From: JBQTGK01 sp052400665
GTDB taxonomy: Bacteria > Bacteroidota > Bacteroidia > Bacteroidales > Marinifilaceae
Strand: one strand, 5' to 3'
NCBI GenBank assembly: GCA_052400665.1
Contig: JBQTGK010000002.1
Length of the DNA stretch: 64,000 bases
The notes under the pieces were generated by a model. That model was given only the letters and a program-made list of their open reading frames with translations. It made no database searches and was not told where the DNA came from. Below are positions 36,692-45,947 of the stretch, one piece after another. The translations under genes and the position numbers were made by a program. How positions within the stretch are numbered: the stretch's first letter is position 1; each line of letters opens with the position of its first letter.

Positions 36692-37723
36692 ATGGCAAAA
36701 ATGAAAGCTTTAGTAAAATCCAAAGCAGAAAAAGGAATTTGGATGGAAGAAGTTGATATTCCTAAGATTGGAGTAAATGATGTTCTTGTTAAAATTAGAA
36801 AAACTGCAATTTGTGGCACCGATTTACACATTTATAAATGGGATGAGTGGTCGCAAAATACGATTAAGCTAGGAATGATTATTGGTCATGAGTATGTTGG
36901 CGAAGTGGCCGAAATAGGTGCTGGTGTTACAGGTTTTAAAATTGGCGATCGGGTTACAGGAGAAGGTCATATTGCTTGTGGTCATTGCCGTAATTGCCGA
37001 CGAGGACGTAAACATGTTTGTGAAAACACAGTTGGTATTGGCGTAAATATCGACGGGATTTTTGCCGAATATGCAGCCATTCCTTCATCAAATTTGATGA
37101 AGATGAGCGATCAAATTGAAGACGAATTGCTTGCCATTATGGATCCTTTTGGAAATGCAACTCATACAGCTCTTTCTTTTTCAGTTATTGGTGAAGATGT
37201 ATTGGTTACAGGTGCCGGATTAATTGGTTCTATGGCAGTGGCAATTGCTAAATTCGCTGGTGCTCGTTATGTTGTGGCTACCGAAACAAATCCCTACAGA
37301 ATTGAGCTGGCTAAGAAAATGGGTGCAACTCGTGTTGTCAATCCTATGGAAGAGAGTCTTGATGACGTGATAAAAGAGCTTGGAATGATTGGTTTTGATA
37401 TCGGATTGGAATGCTCGGGTGCACCAGCAGCCTTTAACGATATGGTAAGTCACATGTACAATTCAGGTAAAATTTCATTATTGGGAATTTTACCTTCTCA
37501 AACTACTGTAAATTGGAGCAATATTATTTTTAAAGGACTTCAGCTAAAAGGTATTTATGGTCGTGAAATGTACGAAACATGGTATCAGATGGAGCAAATG
37601 TTAATGAGTGGATTGGATCTTTCTCCAATGATTTCTCATCGCTTTAAAGCTGATGATTTCCAAAAAGGTTTCGAGATAATGGAAAAAGGGGATTGCGGTA
37701 AAGTAATTTTGGATTGGGAATAA
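36692..37723 (+). CDS. tdh: L-threonine 3-dehydrogenase
   Basis: Zinc- and NAD-dependent oxidation of L-threonine to 2-amino-3-ketobutyrate, the start of the threonine-to-glycine route. The 343 residues match the medium-chain dehydrogenase Tdh. The catalytic zinc region is CGTDLHIYKWDEW (about residue 38), followed by GHEYVGEV (about 64). The structural zinc site is CGHCRNCRRGRKHVC (about 93-107), and the Rossmann glycine run is VTGAGLIGSMA near 172. No kbl (2-amino-3-ketobutyrate ligase) lies adjacent. A terminator follows. Confidence 0.95.
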   Translation: MAKMKALVKSKAEKGIWMEEVDIPKIGVNDVLVKIRKTAICGTDLHIYKWDEWSQNTIKLGMIIGHEYVGEVAEIGAGVTGFKIGDRVTGEGHIACGHCRNCRRGRKHVCENTVGIGVNIDGIFAEYAAIPSSNLMKMSDQIEDELLAIMDPFGNATHTALSFSVIGEDVLVTGAGLIGSMAVAIAKFAGARYVVATETNPYRIELAKKMGATRVVNPMEESLDDVIKELGMIGFDIGLECSGAPAAFNDMVSHMYNSGKISLLGILPSQTTVNWSNIIFKGLQLKGIYGREMYETWYQMEQMLMSGLDLSPMISHRFKADDFQKGFEIMEKGDCGKVILDWE

Positions 37724-37745
37724 TACTTATTTTATGATACAGAGA

Positions 37746-37774
37746 AGCTCGGTTTTTTTTGCCGGGCTTTTTTT
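37746..37774 (+). terminator. Rho-independent terminator after tdh
   Basis: Stem AGCTCGG (37746-37752) / CCGGGCT (37762-37768) with one T-G wobble, a T-rich loop, then six T residues. Confidence 0.8.
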
Positions 37775-37988
37775 GTGAACTAATGTCAAAAAATCGAATA
37801 GTCAAAGAGTATGTAAAAGTTTTAAAAAGAGAAAGGTAGGTTTTAAACTTTGGGCGGCTATAAAAAATAATCAGCATCTATTCACCCTAAATCATTTCTG
37901 TGCGTCATAATAATGTAAGTGCAAAATTAATGCACGTAAAATCAACTACTAATTATTATAATCACTTAAGCTTCTTAAATAAAAAATA

Positions 37989-38678
37989 ATGAAAAAGATA
38001 GGGTATTTGTTAATAGCGATTTTGTTTCTGTTTGCTTGTAATCCGGAATCAATAAAATTAAAAGGAGAAATAGAAGGATTAGAAAATGGACTTTTGTTGG
38101 TGAAAATGAAAACCAATAAAAAGCTTTCGGAAAAATATATTGATACCATTCAAGTAGTAAATGGTGAATTCGAGTTTCGATCAAATGATATTAAGCCTCC
38201 TGTACGACTTACAATGTGTGAAAACAAAAATTGTGAATTCGATATTTGGCTTGGGAAATATGGAAGCTTTACTATTACCGGAAATATTTCTGATTGTAAG
38301 GATGCTGTTGTATATAAAGATGATTTGGCTACAGAATATAACGCATATCTTACTCGTTTAGATGATGCCTACATTGTTCCTGTAAAGAAAAAAATAGCTT
38401 GGGTACAACAAAAAAACGAGGAAGCTGAAAATGGAAATAAATTATCGCAGGATGATGAATTTACTATGTTTGATTACAAAAAGGACATAAAGAAAGCATT
38501 CTCGCGCAGAAGAATGTCTATTGTAAAAACTGTACGTGCCAACCCTAATTCACCTGTGGTAATGGCCGTAGTGCAGAAAGAGTTTAATTCGTTTAATAAA
38601 CGACATAAAGCCGAAATGAAAAAGATTTTTAGAAGAAGGTTTAGCGATACAGCTTTGTATTGGCAATTATGCCCGTAG
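37989..38678 (+). CDS. DUF4369-type lipoprotein
   Basis: 229 residues, beginning with a lipoprotein signal ending in LFAC (lipid Cys17). The following beta-rich domain (KLKGEIEGLENGLLLVKM, VVNGEFEFRSNDIKPP) fits DUF4369, which in Bacteroidota often precedes a thioredoxin domain in thiol-disulfide proteins. Here no thioredoxin domain follows; the C-terminal half is instead a Lys/Arg-rich helix region. It should sit in an envelope membrane facing the periplasm. Function unknown. Confidence 0.8.
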   Translation: MKKIGYLLIAILFLFACNPESIKLKGEIEGLENGLLLVKMKTNKKLSEKYIDTIQVVNGEFEFRSNDIKPPVRLTMCENKNCEFDIWLGKYGSFTITGNISDCKDAVVYKDDLATEYNAYLTRLDDAYIVPVKKKIAWVQQKNEEAENGNKLSQDDEFTMFDYKKDIKKAFSRRRMSIVKTVRANPNSPVVMAVVQKEFNSFNKRHKAEMKKIFRRRFSDTALYWQLCP

Positions 38679-38710
38679 GAAAATTAAATATTGCTGATGT
38701 ATGAACGCAA

Positions 38711-38745
38711 AAAGAGCAGTCGTTTGTGATACGACTGCTCTTTTG
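38711..38745. terminator. Bidirectional Rho-independent terminator
   Basis: Perfect 12-bp stem AAAGAGCAGTCG (38711-38722) / CGACTGCTCTTT (38732-38743) between convergent genes. T-tracts occur on both strands (TTTT downstream on plus; TTTTTG on minus). Confidence 0.85.
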
Positions 38746-38818
38746 TTTATTTAATATTGTTTTTTAGAAGAAGGCCAGTTGAGTATGCCTTTTTCTTCTA
38801 TATTAAATCAATAAGTTG

Positions 38819-39166
38819 TCAGTTCTTTTTTACAGGTTCATTTTTCTTTATTTTGTTTTTGTTATCAATTGTGATATAATTAATTCCCGTAGAATCAACT
38901 TTTATACGAACACCTTTTGTTTTAGAATTTACAATGGTATCACTTTTCGTTCCCAAAACAATTTTTCTTCCATCCGAAAGAATTAAAGTAGCCTGTTTTT
39001 TCCCTGGCTTAATTTTTTTATCCGCTAACACTTGATTATTTGCCGGCAGAATAAAAGCGACTACAACAAGTGCAATAGCAAATCGATGCAAACAAATGGT
39101 AGCATTCACTAATTTACCTTTACGATCCAAAAAGTTTATGGATTTGGCAATTTTTCTCTTCTTCAT
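38819..39166 (-). CDS. Small membrane-anchored FecR-like fragment
   Basis: 115 residues with one membrane segment (about 27-44) after a basic N-terminus. The exported part has PGKKQATLILSDGRKIVLG followed by VRIKVDSTGINYITIDN. This resembles the segment before the FecR domain in Bacteroidota anti-sigma factors (consensus AxLxLSDGxxIxL), but the sigma-binding cytoplasmic domain and the FecR fold itself are missing. No sigma factor or TonB receptor lies nearby. It may be a remnant or a minimal regulator. The terminator at 38711-38745 serves it too. Confidence 0.65.
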   Translation of the reverse strand: MKKRKIAKSINFLDRKGKLVNATICLHRFAIALVVVAFILPANNQVLADKKIKPGKKQATLILSDGRKIVLGTKSDTIVNSKTKGVRIKVDSTGINYITIDNKNKIKKNEPVKKN

Positions 39167-39515
39167 TATTTTCCCCCTATTTATATTACGCTAGCTCAGA
39201 ATCGAAAAAATTATTCACAACCTAACAATACAATAACAGTCGAATGTTATTATTGGGTGAACATTTAAGTGTTATTTTTTGTTAAAAATGTCAAGGCTAT
39301 AGTTTAAAGGAGTACTTAATAATACTATGTGTTTGTGAATTAGTTTAATTGTATTACTTGTGTAAGTATAGTTAATGGTTGAAAATGAAAAATCTCAACT
39401 GTAGTATGGTTAATTAAGGTTAAAAAAACACATTCCATTCACACAAAAAGCATTTTCTATTGTCTAAAGGGTATAGAATTTAAATTAATTGGGTAATACC
39501 ACTAAAATTAAACAA
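39167..39515. other. Divergent intergenic region, FecR-like gene and thioredoxin gene
   Basis: 349 bases, AT-rich, between two divergent genes, so it should hold both promoters. I find no clean TAnnTTTG box on the plus side and no strong hairpin. Confidence 0.45.
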
Positions 39516-40718
39516 ATGAAAAAAGTATTTGGAGTAATAGTAGCATTGTTCTTAACAAGTAGTGTTTTTTCTCAGGGAATCGCATTCGAACACGGAACAT
39601 ACGCCGAAGCTTTGGCAAAAGCAAAAAAAGAAAACAAAATGGTTTTCATGGATTGCTATACAACTTGGTGTGGTCCTTGTAAAATGTTGGCGAAGAATAT
39701 TTTTCCACAAAAAGAGGTGGGCGATTTCTTCAACAAACATTATGTATCTGTAAAAATGGATATGGAAAAAGGGGAAGGCATTGAATTAATGAAGAAATAT
39801 GAAGTGAAGGCATTTCCAACCTTATTATTTTTGGATGATAATGGAGTTGTTCTTCATAAAATGGTGGGGGGATCGGATGCTGCCGGATTAATAGGAGAAG
39901 CCAAGGCGGCTCTTGATCCAAATCAGCGAATTGGAGCTTTAGATGCCCGATATGCAAAAGGCGAAAGAGGTGTGAAATTTGTAGCCAAGTACATTCAAGC
40001 ACTGCAGAAAGCTTACAACGAAGAGAAAATGGCTCAGGTAGGAAAAGAGTTTATTGAAAATACCCCTGTTGATCAACTCTGCAACGAAGATGCATTTACA
40101 ATTTTATCCTGTGGAGGTACCGAGTATAATAGTAAATCATATCAATACCTGATCGCTAATAAAGTTAAATTTATTGATTTGGTTGGTGAGGAAAGTTTTG
40201 CTCAGGTAATCGGATCAGCAATTAACAATCATTTAAATGCTTTTGCTGCAACAAGTACATTGGAAGGTTTAAAATCCGAAATTGAAAACACAAAGAAAGA
40301 TTTTGTCACTCCAAATCAGGTAATGATGGAAAAGAATTTAATGAGTCAGTATTACCTTTCGCATAAAGAATTCGGAAAATGGTTCGATGAGCAAATAGCA
40401 GGAGCGAAAGAAGCTTTGAAGACCGATAAGAGAATGGGATCAAGTATCTTAATTAATACTACATACAGAGTTGCGATGGATCCTGCATTCGAAGGTGCCG
40501 GATTGTATGGTAAAGCAATTACTGCTGTCGAAGATTATTTGAAAGAAGATGGTGAAATGTTAGCCGGATATTACTGTTTAGCCAGCTTGTACAAGAAAGA
40601 TGGCAACAAAGAGAAGGCTTTGGAAAATATAAATGTGTTTATGACTAAGAACGCAGCAGCAGGTCGACAAAATGATAGCAGAGTGGAGCAGTTCAAGCAA
40701 TCTATTGAAAGTATGTAA
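39516..40718 (+). CDS. Secreted thioredoxin-domain protein
   Basis: 400 residues from ATG 39516; an in-frame TTG at 39489 would add nine residues, but the signal peptide MKKVFGVIVALFLTSSVFS starts at the ATG. The N-terminal mature domain is a thioredoxin-like fold with active site WCGPC (Cys52, Cys55), and a cis-Pro in VKAFPTLLF near 100. The remaining 270 residues are helical with TPR-like features (YCLASLYKKDGNKEKALENIN near the end). It likely reduces or shuffles disulfides in the periplasm, possibly fed by the DsbD encoded 3 kb downstream. Confidence 0.9.
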   Translation: MKKVFGVIVALFLTSSVFSQGIAFEHGTYAEALAKAKKENKMVFMDCYTTWCGPCKMLAKNIFPQKEVGDFFNKHYVSVKMDMEKGEGIELMKKYEVKAFPTLLFLDDNGVVLHKMVGGSDAAGLIGEAKAALDPNQRIGALDARYAKGERGVKFVAKYIQALQKAYNEEKMAQVGKEFIENTPVDQLCNEDAFTILSCGGTEYNSKSYQYLIANKVKFIDLVGEESFAQVIGSAINNHLNAFAATSTLEGLKSEIENTKKDFVTPNQVMMEKNLMSQYYLSHKEFGKWFDEQIAGAKEALKTDKRMGSSILINTTYRVAMDPAFEGAGLYGKAITAVEDYLKEDGEMLAGYYCLASLYKKDGNKEKALENINVFMTKNAAAGRQNDSRVEQFKQSIESM

Positions 40719-40758
40719 TATCGAAGTATGCCTTTAAACAGAGGTCTATTTTATAACG

Positions 40759-40797
40759 AAAGGCTGTCTCAGTGTGGTGAGATAGCCTTTTGTTTTT
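40759..40797 (+). terminator. Rho-independent terminator after the thioredoxin gene
   Basis: Stem AAAGGCTGTCTCA (40759-40771) / TGAGATAGCCTTT (40778-40790), one G-T wobble, then a T-rich tail. Confidence 0.85.
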
Positions 40798-41037
40798 GCA
40801 GACAAACATACCTATTTTTAAGGAGGCATTCGAAGGATTGAATTGCAGGAATGATCCGATTCATTCCTTTATTTAGGCAGAAGCTGGAACGAGATTGTCT
40901 TTTATTAAGGATGCTACAGAAGGTTTTATGTGAAAATAGCTTTATCTCTACTTGTGTAATTCACTTAGGAAATCTATTTTTACCAATTATAATAACGGAC
41001 AAGTTGATCTTAAAATAAAAACGAACAAAGAAGTTAT
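40798..41037 (+). promoter_or_regulatory. Upstream region of the MFS gene with a candidate promoter
   Basis: The 319-base gap from 40719 holds the terminator and then this region. CTTG at 40951-40954 and TATTTTTA at 40975-40982 are separated by 20 bases, matching Bacteroidota -33/-7 spacing with imperfect boxes. Otherwise nothing clear. Confidence 0.4.
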
Positions 41038-42435
41038 ATGAGTGTTGAGAAGGAAAGTGTAGCGAAAGCGGGGTTTAGTAAAGCCTTTTGGGTTGCCAAT
41101 TCAGTGGAGCTTTTAGAAAGAGCTGCCTATTATGGAGTATTTATCGTAATTACCATTTATTTATCCCGAATATTAGGATTTAGTGATATAGAAGCAGCCT
41201 TGATTTCGGGTAGTTTTTCAGCTGGATTGTATTTTCTGCCCACATTTAGCGGTGCTTTGGCCGATAAAATGGGCTTTAGAAAAGCTCTTTTGCTGGCATT
41301 TAGTTTGTTAAGTGTTGGCTATGCCGGATTAGCACTTTTACCCACTATGCTCGAGTCGGCGGGTTTGGTAAAGTATACCGATATAACGGAATTTACTGGA
41401 TTGGAAAATACCAGCTGGAAATGGATGATTGTACCTATTGTTACGGTGATTATGATAGGAGGATCGTTCATTAAATCGGTAATTACAGGAACGGTTGCAA
41501 AGGAAACAACTGAGTCGAACCGAGCCAGAGGTTTTTCTATTTTTTATATGATGGTGAATATTGGTTCTTTCTCGGGAAAAACCATTGTTAAGCCTTTGCG
41601 CGAAGCCATGGGAAACGAAGGCCTGGTAAATTTAAATTACTTTTCGGCAGCCATGACCTTTCTTGCAGTAATTGCAGTTTTCTTTTTCTTTAAGAGTGCG
41701 AAAACTGAAGGTGAAGGAAAGTCTTTAAAAGAAATATGGGATGGTTTAATCAGAGTGGTTTCCAATGGGCGTTTGGTGGCTTTAATCCTTATTGTAACCG
41801 GATTTTGGATGGTTCAACACCAGCTGTATGCCACCATGCCTAAATATGTATTGCGTATGGCAGGAGAGGGAGCTTCCCCATCTTGGTATGCCAATGTAAA
41901 TCCATTAGTGGTTGTTTTATCAGTAGGTTTAATTACTCAGCTTATGAGCAAACGTTCTGCGCTTTTCTCAATGACAGTAGGAATGTTTATTATGCCATTT
42001 TCCGCACTTTGTATGGCTGCAGGTAATTTGTTAGATGTAGAAAGCATAAATTTAGGTTTTTTTAGCTTGCATCCAGTTGCTTTTATGATGATTGTAGGTA
42101 TTATATTCCAGGGGTTTGCAGAATCTTTTATTTCTCCCCGGTTTTTAGAGTTTTTCTCATTGCAGGCACCAAAAGGTGAAGAGGGAATGTATTTAGGATT
42201 TAGTCATTTGCACTCCTTTGTTTCTTCTATTTTAGGATTTGGATTGTCGGGGGTTCTGTTAACCAAATACTGTCCCGATCCAACATTGTACGAATCGAGA
42301 GCAGAGTGGGAATTAGCTTCGGCACATGCTCATTATATATGGTATTATTTTGTTGCTATTGCTGCAGTTTCGGCAATTGCATTGATTATTTACGGGCGAG
42401 TTACTCGTAAAACCGATGCTAAATTGAAAGTTTAA
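41038..42435 (+). CDS. MFS transporter, POT/peptide-transporter-like
   Basis: 465 residues with 12-14 hydrophobic segments. The N-terminus ELLERAAYYGVFIVITIYL resembles the start of proton-dependent oligopeptide transporters, and SGALADKMGFRKALL matches the MFS loop 2-3 motif. It probably exchanges peptides or small solutes with protons at the inner membrane. Substrate is uncertain, and related Bacteroidota proteins are annotated only as MFS. A strong terminator follows. Confidence 0.85.
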   Translation: MSVEKESVAKAGFSKAFWVANSVELLERAAYYGVFIVITIYLSRILGFSDIEAALISGSFSAGLYFLPTFSGALADKMGFRKALLLAFSLLSVGYAGLALLPTMLESAGLVKYTDITEFTGLENTSWKWMIVPIVTVIMIGGSFIKSVITGTVAKETTESNRARGFSIFYMMVNIGSFSGKTIVKPLREAMGNEGLVNLNYFSAAMTFLAVIAVFFFFKSAKTEGEGKSLKEIWDGLIRVVSNGRLVALILIVTGFWMVQHQLYATMPKYVLRMAGEGASPSWYANVNPLVVVLSVGLITQLMSKRSALFSMTVGMFIMPFSALCMAAGNLLDVESINLGFFSLHPVAFMMIVGIIFQGFAESFISPRFLEFFSLQAPKGEEGMYLGFSHLHSFVSSILGFGLSGVLLTKYCPDPTLYESRAEWELASAHAHYIWYYFVAIAAVSAIALIIYGRVTRKTDAKLKV

Positions 42436-42455
42436 ATTAAGCAAAACATTACAGG

Positions 42456-42484
42456 AACCGTCTCTTTTAAGAGACGGTTTTCTT
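42456..42484 (+). terminator. Rho-independent terminator after the MFS gene
   Basis: Stem AACCGTCTCTT (42456-42466) / AAGAGACGGTT (42469-42479), very short loop, followed by TTTC. Confidence 0.8.
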
Positions 42485-42628
42485 GTATACACAAATTCAC
42501 AAAAGTTAATTAAGCTTAAAAAATTCTACTTGCTTTCACCCTATTGGGATTTAATATTGTCTTACTAACAGAAAGAATATCTACTAATGATAGAAGAGAG
42601 ACTCTTTTATCCTGAAAAAAGAAATAAA

Positions 42629-43099
42629 ATGAAAAATAAAATTGCAGTACTTCTGGTACTAATGATGAGCGTATCGGTTATTTCGTTTGCACAAATTTTA
42701 ACTCCTGCGAAGTGGACTTCAGAATTATCGAAGAAAGAAATTAAGGTGGGAGATGAGATTGAAATTATTTTCAAAGCAAAAATTGATAAAACCTGGCATG
42801 TGTATTCCAATGATTTCGATCCTGAATTAGGCCCCATTTTAATTGAATTTGATTTTGAGGCTGATGCAAGTTACGAACGAGTTGGAAAAGTAAAGCCTGT
42901 AAATGCCCAAAAGCATTACGATAAAATTTGGGAGGGCGAAGTAAGTTATTTTGAAAATACTGCCGAAATGCGTCAGAAAATTAAGGTTAAAAGTTTACCA
43001 TTGCATATCGAAGGAACTTTCGATTTCCAGACTTGTTCCGATCAAACAGGGCAATGTGTAATGGGCGATGATGAATTTGAGTTTACTTATGGAAAGTAG
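42629..43099 (+). CDS. Stand-alone DsbD alpha-domain protein
   Basis: 156 residues from ATG 42629, chosen because a signal peptide MKNKIAVLLVLMMSVSVISFA starts there (an upstream ATG at 42587 would bury it). The mature domain is the immunoglobulin-like N-terminal alpha domain of DsbD with the Cys pair CSDQTGQC. It is very similar to residues 22-155 of the DsbD encoded next (shared segments include WHVYSNDFDP and GPILI). No membrane or thioredoxin domain is present, so it may be a free periplasmic thiol carrier. Confidence 0.9.
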   Translation: MKNKIAVLLVLMMSVSVISFAQILTPAKWTSELSKKEIKVGDEIEIIFKAKIDKTWHVYSNDFDPELGPILIEFDFEADASYERVGKVKPVNAQKHYDKIWEGEVSYFENTAEMRQKIKVKSLPLHIEGTFDFQTCSDQTGQCVMGDDEFEFTYGK

Positions 43100-43145
43100 A
43101 TTGGTTCAAAATTGATATGCTTAACCTAAGATAATAAGCAGAAGT

Positions 43146-43187
43146 AAAGATTACTTGTAGTTTTATACTAAAGTGATCTTTTTTTTT
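43146..43187 (+). terminator. Probable terminator between the two DsbD-like genes
   Basis: Stem AAAGATTACTT (43146-43156) / AAGTGATCTTT (43171-43181) with one wobble pair, followed by a run of T to 43187. It suggests that the stand-alone alpha domain and dsbD are separate transcripts. Confidence 0.65.
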
Positions 43188-43597
43188 AGGTGTTGTTTAG
43201 GATAAGCTTAAAATGAAAATTAACTGAATTTGTCAGAACCATAATTAAATTGAAAGGAAAGTCAAAGTCAGTAACAAAAAACTACATAAATTCATAAGTT
43301 TTTTTAAAAAATAATTCTTATCTAATCTAGATTGTAATAGAATTTATTAGCCATAGGTAATCAGTAGTGTTATCATGTTTTTAATAAACAAAATAAAATA
43401 TAAATTGTCTTGTGTGTGTTAGCTAATGTGCTTATTATTAACATTAATTAACGAAATTTTTCTTTACTTCGTTCACCCATTAATAGATTTTAGTTGTCTT
43501 TAATGCAAAGGTGAAAAACAAAATACATAAACAAATAAATCGAACAAGTTGGAAATTGCAGTAGGAGACTATTTCCAGCAAATAAAAAGACTGAAAA
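43188..43597 (+). other. Intergenic region before dsbD
   Basis: About 410 AT-rich bases without an ORF. It probably contains the dsbD promoter; I see no convincing TAnnTTTG box or further hairpin. Confidence 0.45.
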
Positions 43598-45589
43598 ATG
43601 AGAGGTAAAATTACAATTTTGGCCATTTTTATGATGGTGTTTAGTGGACTTTCTTTCGGGCAAGTAATACAACCAGCCAAATGGAAAGTAGAATTCTCAA
43701 AAAAAGAAGTTAAAGTTGGCGATAAAATAGATATCGTTTTTAAAGCTTCAATTGATAAAACATGGCATGTTTACTCTAATGATTTTGATCCGGATTTAGG
43801 ACCGATTCTAATTACGTTTGATTTTAAAGACAACGCGAGTTACGAAAGAATAGGTGATGTAAAGCCAGTAAATGCCCACAAACATCACGATGAAATATGG
43901 GGCGGAGAGGTCAGCTATTTTGAAAGTGAAGGAGAAATGCGCCAATCCATTAAAGTAAAAGAATTGCCTCTTAAAGTAGCTGGTACTTTCGAATATCAGA
44001 CTTGTTCAGATGAAACCGGACAGTGTGTAATGGGCGATGAAGAGTTCGATCTTAAAGCTGGTAAAGAAGATGCTAAAGTTGTTGCTGCTGCAAGTCAAAC
44101 TCCGGTTAAAAAATCGGATGATCCAACAAAAGGATCGCTTTGGAATATTTTTATTCTTGCATTTTTAGGTGGTTTAGCTGCTATTTTTACTCCTTGTGTA
44201 TTTCCTATGATTCCAATGACTGTGAGTTTCTTTATGCACAGTGATGAGAATAAAGCAAAGGCAAAATTTAAAGCATTTTTTTACGGATTTTCTATTATTT
44301 TAATTTATACAGTAATTGGTACTATTGTAGCAGTTACCTTAGGAGCTAATTTTGCAAATTTCCTAAGTACTCACTGGATTCCTAATGTGTTATTTTTTGT
44401 TATCTTCATGGTTTTTGCAGCATCCTTTTTCGGAATGTTCGAAATTACCATGCCAAGTTGGATCGTAAATAAATCGGTTGCAAACGAAGATAAAGGTGGT
44501 TTAATGGGTGCATTTTTTATGGCATTTACTCTGGTACTGGTTTCATTTTCATGTACAGGTCCAATTGTAGGTGCAATTCTGGTAGCATCGGCTGGCGGTG
44601 AGGTGTTAATGCCAATTATAGGAATGTTAGGATTCTCTTCTGCATTTGCATTACCTTTTACACTATTTGCAATTTTTCCATCGTGGCTAAACAACATGCC
44701 AAAATCTGGTGGTTGGTTAAATTCTGTAAAAGTAGTTTTAGGTTTTATCGAGGTGGCTTTGGGATTAAAATTTTTAAGTATTGCCGACCAAACATACCAT
44801 TGGGGAATTTTAGATCGAGAAGTTTATCTTGCAATTTGGATTGTAGTATTCACATTATTGGGATTTTATTTATTAGGAAAATTAAAGTTTGCTCACGATA
44901 GTGATGTTAAGTTTGTGAGCGTTCCTCGATTAATGTTGTCGATTGTTACATTTGGTTTTGTAGTGTATATGATTCCTGGTTTATTCGGAGCTCCGCTAAA
45001 AGCATTGTCTGGATATATGCCTCCACAAGCTTCTCTCGATTTCGATATCAATAAAATTGTAATGAATAATTCGGGTGGGAGCACACCTAAGGAAACGCAT
45101 ACCGCGAAATATTCCGATTTCTTACACTTACCTCATGGCTTAAACGGATATTTCGACTATGAAGAAGGAATGGCAGCTGCTAAAGCACAATCTAAGCCGG
45201 TATTTATCGATTTTACAGGTCATGGTTGTGTTAACTGCCGCGAAATGGAATCGAATGTTTGGTCCGACCCTCAGGTTTTAAAACGCCTGCAAGAAGATTA
45301 TATTGTAATTGCAATGTATGTTGATGATAAGACAAGATTACCTAAAGAGGAATGGATCGTTTCGGAATACGATGGCAAAAAGAAGAAAACTTTAGGCAAG
45401 AAAAATGCCGATTTTCAGATTTCAAATTACAATGTAAATGCTCAACCATACTATTGCTTGCTCGATTCCAATGGTAATGATTTAACAGAACCAAGAGCTT
45501 ATGATTTGAATGTAGAGGCTTTTGTAGAATTTCTTGATAGAGGAAAACAAGAGTTTAACCAGAAAAAAACAGCGCAAGCCATAAAATAA
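43598..45589 (+). CDS. dsbD: Thiol:disulfide interchange protein DsbD
   Basis: 663 residues that carry electrons from cytoplasmic thioredoxin across the inner membrane to periplasmic partners. Signal peptide (1-20), alpha domain with CSDETGQC (Cys136, Cys143), beta membrane domain with about eight helices and the redox pair Cys200 (FTPCVFPM) and Cys319 (SFSCTGP), and a C-terminal thioredoxin gamma domain with CVNC (Cys544, Cys547). All six expected cysteines are present. Together with trxB and the secreted thioredoxin, it makes a plausible envelope reducing route. Confidence 0.95.
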   Translation: MRGKITILAIFMMVFSGLSFGQVIQPAKWKVEFSKKEVKVGDKIDIVFKASIDKTWHVYSNDFDPDLGPILITFDFKDNASYERIGDVKPVNAHKHHDEIWGGEVSYFESEGEMRQSIKVKELPLKVAGTFEYQTCSDETGQCVMGDEEFDLKAGKEDAKVVAAASQTPVKKSDDPTKGSLWNIFILAFLGGLAAIFTPCVFPMIPMTVSFFMHSDENKAKAKFKAFFYGFSIILIYTVIGTIVAVTLGANFANFLSTHWIPNVLFFVIFMVFAASFFGMFEITMPSWIVNKSVANEDKGGLMGAFFMAFTLVLVSFSCTGPIVGAILVASAGGEVLMPIIGMLGFSSAFALPFTLFAIFPSWLNNMPKSGGWLNSVKVVLGFIEVALGLKFLSIADQTYHWGILDREVYLAIWIVVFTLLGFYLLGKLKFAHDSDVKFVSVPRLMLSIVTFGFVVYMIPGLFGAPLKALSGYMPPQASLDFDINKIVMNNSGGSTPKETHTAKYSDFLHLPHGLNGYFDYEEGMAAAKAQSKPVFIDFTGHGCVNCREMESNVWSDPQVLKRLQEDYIVIAMYVDDKTRLPKEEWIVSEYDGKKKKTLGKKNADFQISNYNVNAQPYYCLLDSNGNDLTEPRAYDLNVEAFVEFLDRGKQEFNQKKTAQAIK

Positions 45590-45947
45590 TACATGAACAA
45601 AGTGATGATAGATAGGCTGGAAAAGTTCTTGTAGTATTGGTAATGCTTAGAAGAGAAATTTAGGATAAGAGAAACATTTTTCGTTTCTATATTATCTAGG
45701 ATATCTATTTGGATTTATACAAAAACAACAACAAATACTAGTTAGTGGTTAAGAGCAGAACAATAAAAGACTTTATCCCAATATATGATTTTAAAGTTTC
45801 TGCTCAGACCCTTTTTTAATTAGAAAAGCACTTGTCCAATAACATTTTTTAATACACAAAAATTTTACTTTTGTATGTATTAAAAGGGTAATGCGGATCA
45901 AAGGAGCTCTAGGAATGATTTTGAGGAAAACTTTAAAAAATAACAAA
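45590..45947 (+). other. Intergenic region before the M16 peptidase gene
   Basis: 358 bases. Contains a hairpin-like pair GAGCAGAA (45753-45760) / TTCTGCTC (45798-45805) with a long loop, followed by six T at 45811-45816, a possible weak terminator. A promoter-like box follows at 45866. Confidence 0.45.
45866..45873 (+). promoter_or_regulatory. Candidate -7 box for the M16 peptidase gene
   Basis: TACTTTTG matches TAnnTTTG exactly, 75 bases before the chosen ATG. No clear -33 element. Its position favours the ATG at 45948 over the one at 45891, which would leave almost no leader. Confidence 0.45.

Noticed and set aside
44371..44697. Antisense ORF in dsbD
   Set aside because: A frame shadow of the conserved membrane domain on the plus strand.
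45753..45816. Terminator with long loop before the M16 gene
   Set aside because: An 8-bp stem with a 37-base loop is unlikely to terminate efficiently; kept only as a note in the intergenic region.
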